This document shows positions 39,250 to 51,300 of a stretch of 64,000 nucleotides of DNA, in pieces (position 1 is the stretch's first letter; the number at the start of each line of letters is the position of its first letter). The notes below the pieces were generated by a model, which searched no databases, was not told where the DNA came from, and saw only the letters and a list, made by a program, of their open reading frames with translations. Position numbers and translations under genes: made by a program. Source of the DNA: Micractinium sp. NFX-FRZ (Eukaryota; Chlorophyta; Trebouxiophyceae; Chlorellales; Chlorellaceae); assembly GCA_029339195.1 (NCBI GenBank), contig JAPTJF010000036.1, positions 124,001 to 188,000 on the forward strand, read 5' to 3'.

Positions 39250-42200
39250 ATGGCGTCACAGGCGCTGAGCGGCGCTGCACCGGGCGGCGCCGCGTCAGGC
39301 ATGCATGGCGCGGACAGCGGGGCGCCGGCGCCGCCGGTGCTTGTCGGGAATGTGGGACAGGAGTATGTGCAGAGCACGCTGACGACAATGGACCCTCTGT
39401 CAGCCATTCAAGACATCCAGGCACAAAGCGCGCTGCAGGTTGGTCGGCTGTTCGCGTGCGCCAATGGTTGCATGTTGTGTGCCGCCGTAGCCGCTGCCCG
39501 CACATGCCCCAGCCGCCTGAGCACGCTGTCACACCCCTTGGCCTGCCTCCTCTGCACGTGCCTCCCTGCACATGATGCGAGGGACGCCGGTGCACAGCAA
39601 GGGGCCCAGCGGGCGTGGGGCCCTGCCTCCCTGGCTTGCCGCCAGCATGCCACAGAGTGCGCCCTGGCATGCCTGCCTGCCTGCCTGCCTGCCTGCCTGC
39701 TGGGGTGCTGAGCGCGGGTTGTGCTATACCCCCTGCAGGACCCCCGCTGCCGCCCGCTGATCGGGCTGCTGGACCAGCTGGGCATCACCAGGTGGGGCTG
39801 AGGCGGGGGCCAGGGTGGTATGTCTGGTACGGGTATGGGTATGGGATTGATCTGTTACGCCCACGAAGGCCAAGGGCACTCTTGAGATGGTGAAAGTGGC
39901 GGAACATTGTGCAACCGTGATAGGAACAGGTAGCAGGGCTGGGCACCTGACGCTCAAATCCCGGCGCTTGGTGCGCAGCTTGAGAGCGCGCGCCCGTCAC
40001 GTCCCCACCCTGCGCGTCTTAGGAGGCCCCTTGGATGGTTACACCGCTACCATGCCCCCTGTCTCACCCACCCCGCACTGGGCCGCCCTCAACGGCCCCT
40101 TTTGCTGCCGCCTTTCCCCCCACTGCTGCCCACCCTGCCCCCCTCGTCTCCACCGTCTCCCGTTGTGCTGCCGCCCTGCAGGGCGGAGTCGCACCGGCAT
40201 GTGCTGACGGCGGCCGTCAAAGAGCTGCTGTCCCGCATTGACGGCATGCAGCCCGACCGCCTGCTGCAGCTGCTGGAGGTGGGTGCGCCACGCCTGGCAG
40301 TTCATCTTTACACTTGCCACTTGTGCACCCTGGTCTGCAAAGGTCCACATATTTGCAGCTCGACTCGAGCCATGTGCTTTGTAATCCAGACCATTGCTGT
40401 TGAACATGTCGTTGTTCATGAGGCCTCTCCTCCCTTCCTGCCGACCTCCTTTCCTCTGCATTGCCAGCACCGGTCCACAGATTGTGCGTCCCTCCATCCT
40501 CCGTCCCCTCCCAACCACCGCACCCTTTGCGTCCTGCCTTCCTTCTCCAGCCACAATCCCCCTTCCCAGTCACATTGGAACTGCAGGCTGTGCGGACGAT
40601 GCATCCTCTCCTCTTCTCCGCCCCTCCCACCACCACAGCCTGCTGCGCCCTGCCTCGTCCCCCATGCTGCCGCAGGCCTCCTTCCCCTACATCGGCATCG
40701 CCGACCTGCGGGCGGTGCCGCTGGCGGTGCTCTCCCACCTGCAGCCCGTCCCCGCCTCCTTCCTGAAACAGCTGGCCACAGACAAGGAGCTGTTCTGGGA
40801 CCTGCCCGTGGGGGTGCAGCGCCAGGTGGGTGGGGCCAGCGTGTCGGTTGCGTGTGTGGTGCGTGGGTGTGTTTGGGAATGGGATGCCTGCCTCCCTTTG
40901 GGGCAGGTGGCCACAGACAAAACAACTGTTCTGGGACCTGCCCGTGGGGGTGCAGCGCCAGGTGGGGCCCAAATGCCGGTTTCGTTGTGCGTGCTTGGGA
41001 ACCTTGGCTAGCGATGGCCACAGGCATGAGGGGTTTGGGCCTTCAGGGACGCGCCTTTTGGCCAACTTCCGTCCTTTCCTTCCTTCACAATGCAGGTGTG
41101 GGAGCTGGACAAAAAGCTGCTACAGGCGCACGCCCTGCCGCTGGTGGTCGGCTACACCTTTGAGATGGCCACCGCCATGCGGGGGCTGGACATGGACGAA
41201 AGCCTGCCCCAGGAGCTGCTGCAGGCGGCTGGTGCGCTGTGCTGCGCTGTGCTGCGCTGTGCTGCGCTGTGCTGCGCTGTGCTGCGCTGTGCTGCGCTGT
41301 GCTGCATGCTGTGCTGTGCTGCATGCTGTGCTGTGCTGTGCTGTGCTCTGGTGAAGGGTGGCATTGCTGGGGTGTGCGGAATCTGCTGCAAAGGGGCACA
41401 CTGCCCCTGCTGTTCTCTGTGCTGTGCTGTGCCCAGTGATTTGAGGCCTCATGCTGTGCGAGGCGCGGGATGGCAGCCCAGAGCACCCTCGTCTCTCCCC
41501 GCCCAGGCGCTCACCGTATGAACTTGTCAACCTTTGAATGCCAACCTGCCCGTGCTTGCGTCCTGCCGTGCAGCCCCCGGAGGCCGCCCGCTGCCCAAGG
41601 TTGCCCAGCCTGGGCGCAAGATGCTGCGCAGCGGCAGCTCCGCGCTGCAGCGGCTGACCAAGATGGTGGGCAAGAGCAGGCAGATCTACAAGGTGGGCAC
41701 TCTTTTCCTTTCAAAAAAGAGCACTGTGGCTAGGGGGTGTGGGGAGTGCAGATGAGGTGGAGTGTGGCAAGCGCTTGCGTGCGCAATGACCAGAGTTGTT
41801 CAAAGTGCGGCACCGGGGCTTTTCGACTCGGATGCTTTTCCAACGTGGCTTTGCATGCCACAACCCGCCTGCCTGCCTCCCTGCCTGCAGGGCATCGTGG
41901 AGCTGGTCACCCTGCGCTACCGAGACTCCGACTCGCTGTATGTGGGCATGACGGAGGCGGCGCTGTGCGCGCTGCGCAGCCAGGTCAGCACGCGCCAGGC
42001 TGGCTGTGCACTGCGTGTTTGGCATGGTGGAGGGGGCGCTGTGCACGCTGGCCAACACCAGGCCAGCCTGAGGGACCGGGCTGACTGACTGACTGACTGA
42101 ATACTTGTATCAAGTTTATGACCCCACGTGTTGATGTCTCTCTGCCCATGGCCCTGCACGACCCCTCTCTAGTACCCGTCCTGCACTGCACTGCACTGCC

Positions 42201-45200
42201 TTGAACCCTGCAGCTGCCCTTGGCCCTGCACGACCTCCCCCTGCGCCCGCCGTGCACTGCCCTGCGCAGCCTCGCCCCTGCAGCTGCCCATGTCCCCTCC
42301 TTCGCACTACCGCCCCGCCCCCGCCCCTGCAGCTGCTCATGGCCCTGCACGACCTGGGAGAGACGGAGCTGTGCACCAAGGAGAGCTGCCACAAGCTGGC
42401 CTGGACGCTGGACGCCTGCCTCAAGGTGGGGGGGAGGGGAGCACAGGCATGCGGCAGGGTGGGCAAGGGGGTCCTGGCGGCGCGGGTCGCCGAGCGGGGA
42501 TGCTGGGTGGCACCCGCCACAGGAGTGGAGTAAGGTTTGGGTGGGGAGGGCGGGGGTGAGTGTCCCCAGTGACCAGGGATCTTGCGCCGGGCTGGCAGGA
42601 GAGGTGCTGCAGCCCCGCCTGGACGCCAGACGCCTGCCTGGAGTGGTGACGAGAGGCCGGTTGGCGGCCGAGAGGAAGGCAGCCAGGGGCACGGCGGCAG
42701 CGGGCTGGCATGGTACCATGCTCCACCGGTGGGCATGCTCCTGGCTCCCTATGACGCAGGCAGATTTCGGAATGCTGCTTCCAAGTGCTCGCATTGTCCA
42801 CCTGTTCCCATCCAGCCTGCCCACCCTGCTGCACCCCACTAACCTGATCAGGACCGCAAGCTGGACCAGCGGCGGCTGCGGGAGCTGGCGGGAATCTTCC
42901 AGCCTTACGAGGCAGCGGAGGCGCGGCACCACGCAGCCATCCACCGCGCCAGCCACCGGGGGGGCACGCGCATCACGATACGCGTCGCCTCGCGGGGTGC
43001 GTTGCTTGCTGGTCCCTAGCTTGGGTGGGGCTGTGGGTTGATGTGGTGGGGAGGGCTTGAGGTCGGGTGGGCAGAATGTTATGGGGTGGTTGGTGCTTGC
43101 TGCCTGACCTTGGCCTTCCCCTGATGGGCGGGGGATGGATGCCGATTCTGAGCCACTAACAAACCCATCCTGAAATGGTCACCAATTTTGTGATGACACT
43201 ACCCCGTGCAGGCGGCATCGACGACGACGCCGAGTCGGCGGGGGCGCCGGGGGCGGGGACGCACGGGGAGGAGCCGCAGAGGGAGCTGGGAGACATGGGC
43301 ATGGTACTGCGGGACCCCTCCACCTTCCACCTGCTCATACACCACGTGAGGGGGCGTGTTATGGGGGGAGGGACGCGCACGCTTCCCAGCGGCAGGCTGC
43401 ACCCCGTGCCAATGCTGTAGCCTGCCGCAATGAAGCCATTCCACAGGAGAGCTGCCCAAAGATGGCCGAGAGCTAGTGCCTCTGTGTGTCAAGCTCTCGA
43501 CTCCTAGCTTCCCTGTCTCCCCCTCATTCCGTTGTTGAACAGGTCCTGTGCCGCTTAGAGGCGGCCACCGAGGCTGAGCAGCTGCCATCCGCCAAGCTCC
43601 CAAGTCCTCCTCTTCCCTCCCCTGCCCTCCCCCTGCCCCTGCCCAGGTGCTGCGCCGGCTGGAGGCAGCCACCGAGGCGGAGCAGCTTCCCAAGGACGAC
43701 CGTGAGCTTGTGCTGGCCACTCGGCTGCTGCAGCTGGCGGTGGGGTGCCGGGGGATGATGCGGGACAGGGCGTACCGCTTTGCGGGTGAGGACATGTGTT
43801 CAGGGGAGTGGGGCCGAGCATAGGGGACAGGGACCGCTTTGCCAGGCAGATAGAATATGTTTGCAGTGGGGAAGAAGGGGTGCAAAGGACAAGGAGCGGG
43901 CAGCCTGGGGTGGCGGGGGATGAGGCAGGACCGGGCGGACCGCTTTGCAGGTTAGCGGGGCGTCGAAAGCAGGGCAGAGCGGGGGCTTTTGGCTGCTTGT
44001 TTTTTTTTTTGGTTGGGAAATGGGCCTCCTGCCTCTCCACCTCAACCACCCACCCACCCTGTCTGCCTGCAGATGCCAGCCCCGAGCTGCTGGCCACTTT
44101 TTACCCCACCCTGTCAGCAATCATGCTGGACGCCATGCTGCGGCAGGCAGAGGCGGAGGAGGCGGGCAGTGAGGGCGGGGCAGCGCTTCTGGCAGTAGAG
44201 CCAGGTGGGCCGGCACCCGGTGGGCAGGCACACTTTTAAGGGGAACGGGCGTTTTGAGCTGCGGTCAGAGCGCAGCAGCGCAGCCCTGCCTTGCCCTGCA
44301 CCCTGGGCAGCCTCACGCGCCCTCTGCCCCCCCGCACCCCTCCTTCGGAACCCTGCTGCTCAACGTGGCGTTTCCTGTCTCCCACCAACCCACTTGTCCT
44401 ACTGATCACACTGTGTGTGTGTCAATACACGTGCAGATTACGAGGACCAGTACGCCCAGCAGCTGTCCCACCTGCTGCCCAAAGATGAGCTGGTGCGGAA
44501 GATCACGCAGGTGTGTGGTTGTGTGGGGGTGGGGGCGGGTGAGGGGGCGGGTCCATATTCAACAACACACATGGTAGCGGAATCGGCGCGGGCTTATGGG
44601 GGCAGTGGCAAGAGCGCAAGGTGGGGCTGGGGCGGCGCCTCCACATGTATTAGCAACATTTGGCATTGCGATAGATGTGGGGGTGTCATAAGGGAGTGTG
44701 GCACGGTCGCGCAGGACGGGGGCACCTTTGCACACAATAATAGCACTGGGATGGACACGGGGTTTATGTAAGAAGCGGCAAGGTCACGCGCGTGCAGTCA
44801 TACGGCCATAATCCAGTGCGCGTGTGCCCCTCTCTGCCCCATGCGCACCTGGACCCTGGTGCATGCTGCCTCTTGCCTCCTCCTGCCTGCCTGGTCTCCC
44901 CGGCCGGCTGCCCCAACACCCGACCACTGCCACTCCCGCCGCCCTGCTTGCTCCCGGCCCTGTGTCAATTCGTCTATCTTGGCCCCCTTTTGTACCACAG
45001 GTCTATTTGCTGGAGCGCCTGGCCGCCCGCGACCTGACCACCGGCATGCTGCTGCTGCACGCAGTGGTGAGAGCCACCGCCCTGCCCTGCTCTGCCCCCG
45101 CCCACCCGCCTCGCTCTGCCCCCACCCACCCGCCTTGCAATTAGCCGTCGGGGTGCGCCGCATGGCTTGCGTGCGTGCCTGCCCAACTCCCCTCCTGAAC

Positions 45201-47285
45201 AGTAGTTCCTCTTCTTACAAACCCTTTCGCAGGCACGCGCCATGGAGAAAATGAGCGACAAGTCCATCCCCGAGTTTGCACCCTTTGGCTTCACTCTGGC
45301 CCTGCGCATGCAGCAGCTGCTCAAAAGTGAGGCGGTGGGCTGGGCTGGGCAGGGCGTGCGAAAGGGCAGCAGCTGCTCAAACATGGGGGGGTGGGGGTGG
45401 GGGGGGAAGGGGGTGGCTCTGAAAGAGGGCCCCCAACATTGCTGGCCCCAAACCTCGCCCATGAGAGGAACACTGACCCAAGCAGCGCCCCTGACAGCAA
45501 CCGACCCCTCCCGAACAACCACCGCCGGGTGACATGGTGTCCCTGCAGGCGGGGTGTGCGTGGTGAAGGACGCTCTTTGGGGGCTGGCCGTGGATCAGGT
45601 GCTCATCAAACTGGTGGATTCGGTCACGCAGGTGAGGAGCCCAGAGGGGGTGGCAAGAATTATAATGTGTGTGTGATTGTCTTTGCAAACTGAAACTAGG
45701 GCAGGCGCTAGGTTTCATGATGCAACATCCGCCCGCCCGGCATGCCTGCCCCGTGCGCCCTGGGCGCAGACGCACGAGGAGGTACTGCGGCTGCTGCTGG
45801 CAGCTGCCGGGAAGCTGGACGCCATGGAGCTCTCCAACTACCTCACCCGCACCCTCAGCAACAGCAAGTGAGCTGGGGGCTGCTGGCGGGCGGCTTTTTG
45901 GGCCCCTTGGGGGAGCCTGCTTGCCTGGCTGCTGTTGTCCACACCCACACCAAGACCCGCCCTCGCTTGCAGACAGCCCGCCTGACAGACCTGTCAACCT
46001 ACCCCTGTGCCACCTCAAAACCGGCCCACCCCTGCCTCCACCTGACGGTTGCCGGGCAGTAGGAGCCGCACGGAAGCGCGGTTCAGGAAGCGCGCGATAT
46101 GAAAGCTGTCACTGCGCCCCACACCTCGCCCTCTCCCTGACTGGTGTACCCTTCCGCAGACAAGGCCGCCATTGGTCCAGAACACAAAGCTGGTTTTAAC
46201 AGAGCTACCACAATGAGCTACCCTTTACCATGCCCTGACCCCTCCTCCCCTCCCCATGCGCAGGAAGAGCCGCAAGCGGTTCAAGAAGCGCAAGCTGTTT
46301 GAGAGCCAGCACTACGAGGGCGACGGCCAGGGGGGCGGCTACGGCAGCGCGGGGGGGTATGCCTCGGCGGATCACGGCGAGTTTGGCGGGGGCTACAGCA
46401 GCGCAGGCGGTGAGGCTGGGTTTGGTGGGGGAGCGTGCGGCACTAAGAGGGCTTGGGTGTGTGCGCATGCAGCGAGGATGAAAAAGTTTGGGCGTGTGCT
46501 GTGGGGCAGCAAATGTGTGCGTGACAGTGTGCAGGGCACGCCTGTGAGGGCGGCGTTGCACCCGCGAGCTCAGCCTGCGACGGCGTGTGTGGTTGATGGC
46601 CTGGCTGGGCCCGTGCTCCATGTGGCATCTCCCGAGAGCTTCAGGAGGCGGCTGGCTGGCTGCCAGGTGGGACCGCCGGCACCGCAGCGTGGCATAGCAT
46701 GGCCTGTTCCGGCAGTACCCTGCATCCCGCATCCTCACTCGTTGCCACTTGTGCCGCGGCCTGGTCCCACCGTGCCTGCAGGCTACGCTTCGGCCCGAGG
46801 CCCGGCGGCAGCCGACGCGTCCGCCGATGGCATGCGCGCCACCTATGCGCTGTTTGCCAAGTGAGCACCCAGCCTGCTGCGCCTGCTGTGCTGCGCACGT
46901 GGCAGCCATGCCAGGCGGGCCTGTGCTGGTGCCGAAGCGCTTCTTTTTGCGGGGCGGGGCGGGGGGGGACGAGAGGGCGGAGAGCGGCTCAGCTAGCGTG
47001 AGCTGGGGAGCGCTGTGGGTGGGACGGGCGGGTGCACCAGGCTGCCCACGCAGGCGTGATGCCCAGCATGCTCAGCACCCAGCTCTCTCTGGATCCCTGT
47101 TTGTGCAAAGTGGTGCAAATATCACTACCCGCAACCTCTACCATGCCCGGAGGCCCCACTGGCCCCCGACCTCCCGCCCTCTGGCTGCTCCCCATGCTAT
47201 GTGTGCTATGTGCAGGGCCAAGCTTGAGCTCACGCCCAGCCTGGCTCCCAAGCTCTTTGAGTACCTTGGAGAGACGGCGGGGTGA
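39250..47285 (+). CDS. NELFB: NELF-B / COBRA1, negative elongation factor subunit B
   Basis: In animals NELF with DSIF holds RNA polymerase II in promoter-proximal pausing; NELF-B is a HEAT-like scaffold binding NELF-E and the A/C lobe. Twenty exons: 39250-39438, 39739-39791, 40182-40278, 40676-40825, 41096-41231, 41574-41692, 41891-41983, 42333-42425, 42852-42996, 43212-43345, 43647-43785, 44073-44204, 44437-44510, 45001-45066, 45233-45326, 45549-45631, 45770-45867, 46264-46409, 46782-46860 and 47216-47285 (729 aa; human about 580). Collinear family blocks include ATDKELFWDLPVGVQRQ, ALQRLTKMVGKSRQIYK, LLMALHDLGETELCTKESCH with AWTLDACLK, LGDMGMVLRDPSTF, LRRLEAATEAEQLPKDDREL and VLRLLLAAAGKLDAMELSNY. 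After the conserved part comes a basic segment SRKRFKKRKLFE, likely a nuclear signal, then a Gly/Tyr/Ser-rich tail. All phases close. Confidence 0.92.
40908..40971 (+). repeat. Copy of the NELF-B exon 4 end within intron 4
   Basis: The last 55 bases of exon 4 plus its donor (GGCCACAGACAAGGAGCTGT through GCGCCAG|GTGGG) recur about 135 bp downstream with a few changes. The copy has both an acceptor-like GGGCAG in front and a donor-like CAG|GTGGGG behind. Confidence 0.85.
41232..41350 (+). repeat. 10-bp tandem repeat starting at the NELF-B intron 5 donor
   Basis: About seven units of GTGCTGCGCT follow immediately after exon 5, then degenerate GCTGTGCTGCAT units. Each unit contains a GT, so the true donor GTGCGC at 41232 sits in a field of similar sites. 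Confidence 0.88.
42144..42300 (+). repeat. Three copies of the NELF-B exon 8 start within intron 7
   Basis: The true junction is CTGCAG|CTGCTCATGGCCCTGCACGA at 42333. Similar strings lie at about 42144 (CTGCCCATGGCCCTGCACGA), 42214 (GCAG|CTGCCCTTGGCCCTGCACG) and 42284 (GCAG|CTGCCCATGTCCCC). Two keep an acceptor AG. Confidence 0.8.
43543..43960 (+). repeat. Copies of NELF-B exon 11 start and end in the flanking introns
   Basis: 43543-43594 (after AACAG) repeats the exon 11 start, coding VLCRLEAATEAEQLP, 104 bp before the real exon at 43647. Downstream of exon 11, the exon end (GGGACAGGGCGTACCGCTTT) recurs in decayed form at about 43825-43845 and 43920-43955. Confidence 0.8.
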
Positions 47286-48321
47286 ATGGCTTGAGCAGTG
47301 AGCAGGGCGGGAAGAAGAAGCAGAGGGGGCACGGGAGGACGTGGCGCGGCAGGCTCCCGGCAACAGCTGCCCTGCCCTGTTCCTGCCCTCCTGCCCCTCC
47401 CTCCCCGTCGCTCCCAGCTGGCCTCTATACGACCATTAGCCTGTATCACAAAGGGCCTGTTGAACAAGCCTGGCAGCGGGCCTCGCGCCAAAAAATACAT
47501 CAATACTGGTTTAGGGGCGCCAAAGGGAGAGGGCGTGAGCAGATTGACCGGCGGCACATTCGAGCGGGTGGAGAAAGCGCTGATGGGCAGGCTGGGCAGA
47601 TGCGGAGAAAGCGCTGATGGGCAGGCTGGGCAGACGCAGTGGGGGCTATAGGGGCACTCGGTTGGTTAGGTTCGAAAACAGGCGGCATGGCAGGTGGGAG
47701 TGGGGAGCCTGCCCCGCCCAGGGGCAGATGTTGCTGCCGCTATCGAAAAAAAGAAAAAATAATAATTGGCAGATGCTTGCACAGCCACGGGCGGCGGCGG
47801 TCCTGGAGCCAGGAAGCACGGGGGCGCATGCGGTCCCAGGCACCCCTGCCCAACAGCGGGGGAGGCGGCGTCCCCGACGCCTCGGCCTGAGCAGCTCACG
47901 CCGCGTGGGACATGGCAGGGCACGGGGCCGGCCGGCGGCAGGATACGTGTGCATGATGCAAAGAGAATTCGACACAGAGCACAGACGGGCAGCAGCCGGG
48001 GCTGCGAGGGGAACAAGGGTCACGAGGGAACAAGAATAGAGGCGCTGGTCCTGACGGAGAGCGGGGGAGGCTGGGCCGGGAGAAGAGTGAGGGGATGCAA
48101 TGCGCAGGAGCGCGGGCGAGACTCGGCATGCGGGCCGAGGAAATGCAAGAGGAGTGAGCCGGAGGGAGAGAGAGGCCTCGTTCCTTGGCCGGCACCTGAT
48201 GCCGGGGTACGCAAGGGTAGGGTAGGGTAGGGAAGCGGGGAGCGCCTGTGCACCCACTCCTTCACTGTGTGTTGCCATGGCGCCGCAGCCGCGGTGCGCA
48301 GGGGCAACGCACAGGGCGAGC
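47286..48321. other. Convergent 3' region of NELF-B and SBP factor B
   Basis: About 1 kb lies between the two stop codons. It is non-coding as far as I can see: purine-rich in 48030-48240, with a GGTAGGGTAGGGTAGG run at about 48214-48232 and an A-rich patch at 47745-47765. A near-direct repeat (GATGGGCAGGCTGGGCAGA) occurs at about 47582 and 47617. No clear TGTAA is seen on either strand. Confidence 0.5.
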
Positions 48322-51300
48322 TCACGCGCCCGTCAGCAGCGGGCGCAGCAGCAGGAGCATCAGGTAGAGCGCTGCCAGGGAGGCGCCCAGGCGCAGCAGG
48401 CGGACGATGGACAGCGGCTGCCCGCTGGGGGAGCAGCCAGCTGCGGCGGATTGCAGGCCCGGCGGCGAACCGCTGCCAACCAGGCTCTCTACATCACGCA
48501 TCATGTCCTGAAGCAGGGGACAAGAGGGAGGAGGGCAGGGGGTGGATGGGTGGGTCGTTTGAACAGAGACTGCTGCATTCAAGCGGCACTGTTCACCCAC
48601 CCTGATCCTTGTGGCCAACAGGAGGGGCGAGGTTGCCTGCCCGGCTGGAACAGCAGACGCTCGGCGGGCATAGCAGGCACAGCAGGCTGCACCGTGCATA
48701 ATAATAGACGCTCGGCGGGCATAGCAGGCATAGCAGGCACGGCTGGAAGCCAGACTCACCACGCCGGGACGGCCTGGTGCCCCATTTCTCTGCGCCGCCC
48801 GACTTCCCAGGCCGCTGCGCTGCCCCATTCAAGCTCCCTGCCCGCCCGCCTGGCCGCCTCACCTCTGCTTTCAGGGCCGCCACACTCCGGCAGGCACGTC
48901 CCCGCCCCGCCTTGCTCAGCTCGACACAATCCTCCTCCTCCTCCTCATCCTCATTGCTCCATTTGTTGGACTGCTTGCCCTCCCACACCGACACTGCAAC
49001 CTTGCCGTCGTCGCTTGAGGCTGCACAAAGGGGCAGGATGGGCAGAGAGGCAGGCGGGGAGGGCCGGGGGTGTCAGCCCAGGCAGTCACACGAGGGGCGG
49101 CGGCAGGAAGATGAGCGGGCAGCTGGGAGCCGTGTGCACAACGCGGTGAGAGGGCGCACGGAACGCTTGCACCTACTGCTTGCTGGTCAGGGTTTGACAG
49201 GCACGCTCAGGCACAGGCTGCCACGTGTTGCACACAACAGTGTGCATGCTGCGCCCACCTGCGGCAACATCAGCATGTGCAGGCAGCGACGCGCTGCCGG
49301 CGCGCTGGGCGGGCAGCGACGCGCTACTGGCCCGCTGGGCAGGCAGAAGCCCGCTGCCGGCGCGCTGGGCGGCCACCGCCCCTGCAGGCTGTGGCTGATA
49401 CCCCGCATCAGCTGCCGCCAGGCTGTGCGCATGCGTCAGCAGCCGCTCCAGCGCAGGGAGCCCCTGGCGGTGCGCAAAGGCGGCGGCGGTGTGTGCGGCT
49501 GCTGCCACCACTGCTGGTGGCAGAGGGGCGGCGGGCAGCGGCTGCGTGCGGTGGGGCGGCCGCGCGGGCTCCGCTGCTGCCCGCTTCTCCTCCAGAAAGG
49601 CGGCGGCCAAACCGATGTCGCGCAGCAGGTCGTGGAAGCCTGAGTCAGGGGAAGCAGAGGCAGAATGCAGTGTAAGAGCAGACCCAGGGGACGGGAGTTG
49701 CGCTGAGGCGCCCGGCTGATGCCTCGCGGGCACGGTTGAAGAAGCTTTGTGTGGGTGGCAAGGCCAGAACAGACGAGATGAAAAACAGAGATTAAGTTTC
49801 AGGCCAGGCAGGTGTCTCGCAGCAAGGCATGGACGCCTGGATCAAGCCAAGCGGCAGTGGATGGGGCGGGCTGGGGCAGCGTGCACCTCAGCCGGCGGCA
49901 GGCCACGGCGGCGGCAGGCCACGGCGGCGGCGGCGGCAGGCCACGGCAGCGGCGAGGTGTCCAGTGCAGCGCAGCCTGCCGCTGCTTTCACCACCTGCTC
50001 CCATTATGCAGCATGCAGCCCAGGAGAACCCTGGCAGCCTCAGCCACCCACCCCCACCTGTGTTGCAGCTGTTGCCCTGCGCCTGAAGCTGCTGCACCTC
50101 TGCCGCCGCCGCGCCGTCGCGCAGCACCAGCAGCGGCGCCGGGCTGCTGAGCATGGCGGCGCGGCAGCGGCGGCTGGGCGGCGCCACGTCTGCCGGCTGC
50201 CCCACCGCCCCACCGGGGAGCTCCACCTCAAGCTCACAGCTGCCGGGGCGGAGTCCCACCGGCCGCGCCCACAGCACTGCGCTGCCGCCGCCCGGCAAGG
50301 CCTCTGGCGCTGCCCCTGCTGCTTCGTCGCTGCGCCGCGGGGAGGCGGCGTCATCGGAAGAGGCGGCGCTGGAGTAGCTGCCACCGTTGCTGCTGCGTGT
50401 GGAGGCGCTGTCGGCGCCGCTGTCGTTGCACTCGTCTGCGGCACTGCCGCCTCCTGCTGCTGCTGCCCCTCCCGCCGCCGCCGGGGCGCCCAGCGCCTGC
50501 GCGGCCTGGGCTGCTGCGGCTGCGTCGCTCCACAGCTCAACCGCCAGGTGGCGCCCTGCATGGGGAGGGAGACGGGGAGGCACACACCAGGCATGGAGGG
50601 AGCAGGGATGAGCCGAGGGAAGCATGCAGACGGCAGTGTGGCAGCGCATCATGCATGCAGGCTGCTGCATCCAAAGGGACGTGAGACGCAGGGTTCCTGC
50701 AATGGTGATGCCTGGACGCATGGAAGAGTGCCAGAGCAAGGCGCTCAAGCAAGGGCCCCGTTCAGCTCGTTGGCAGCTGGCAAGGCAGGCCGCATTACAG
50801 CATCGCCTGTTGCGCTGTGTCACCGGCACCCCCCGGATACAAGCGCTTCCCACGCACCAGACTGGCGAGCGAGCACGGATTGGCTCGTGCCTGCAAGGCC
50901 GCCGCTGCCAGAGCCGGGGGCGGGGTGCAGGCGCAGCTGCACCAGCGGCCAGGGCTGCCCGGGCGGCGGCACCGCCACGCATGCGGGCTGCAGCACTAGC
51001 CGCGGCTCTGCAACCTGCGCCACCTCCTCTGCCACCGCTCTCGCCCCGCTGGCAATGCTCGCCATGCGGCCGTCCCACTGCAGCAGCGCGGCGCTGTCAG
51101 CCGCAGGGCCCTGCAGGGCTGCCGGGGTGCGCAGGGTTTGCAGCAGGTGTGCCACGCTGGCGCCTGCCAGGCTGGCAGCTTCCTGCCGGCGCAGCAGCAG
51201 GTCCACAGTGAGGTGCGTGCAGCCGGGCCTGCAGGCAGCAACAGCGGTGGCAGCAGCAGCGTCGTGGAGAGGCAGGCAGGGCATGAGGCGGGCAGATGAG

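Noticed and set aside
41232..41350. GTGCTGCGCT array considered as coding continuation of NELF-B exon 5
   Set aside because: The frame is open for a while but gives only Cys/Ala/Val repeats. The family alignment and phase call for exit at 41231 and re-entry at 41574.
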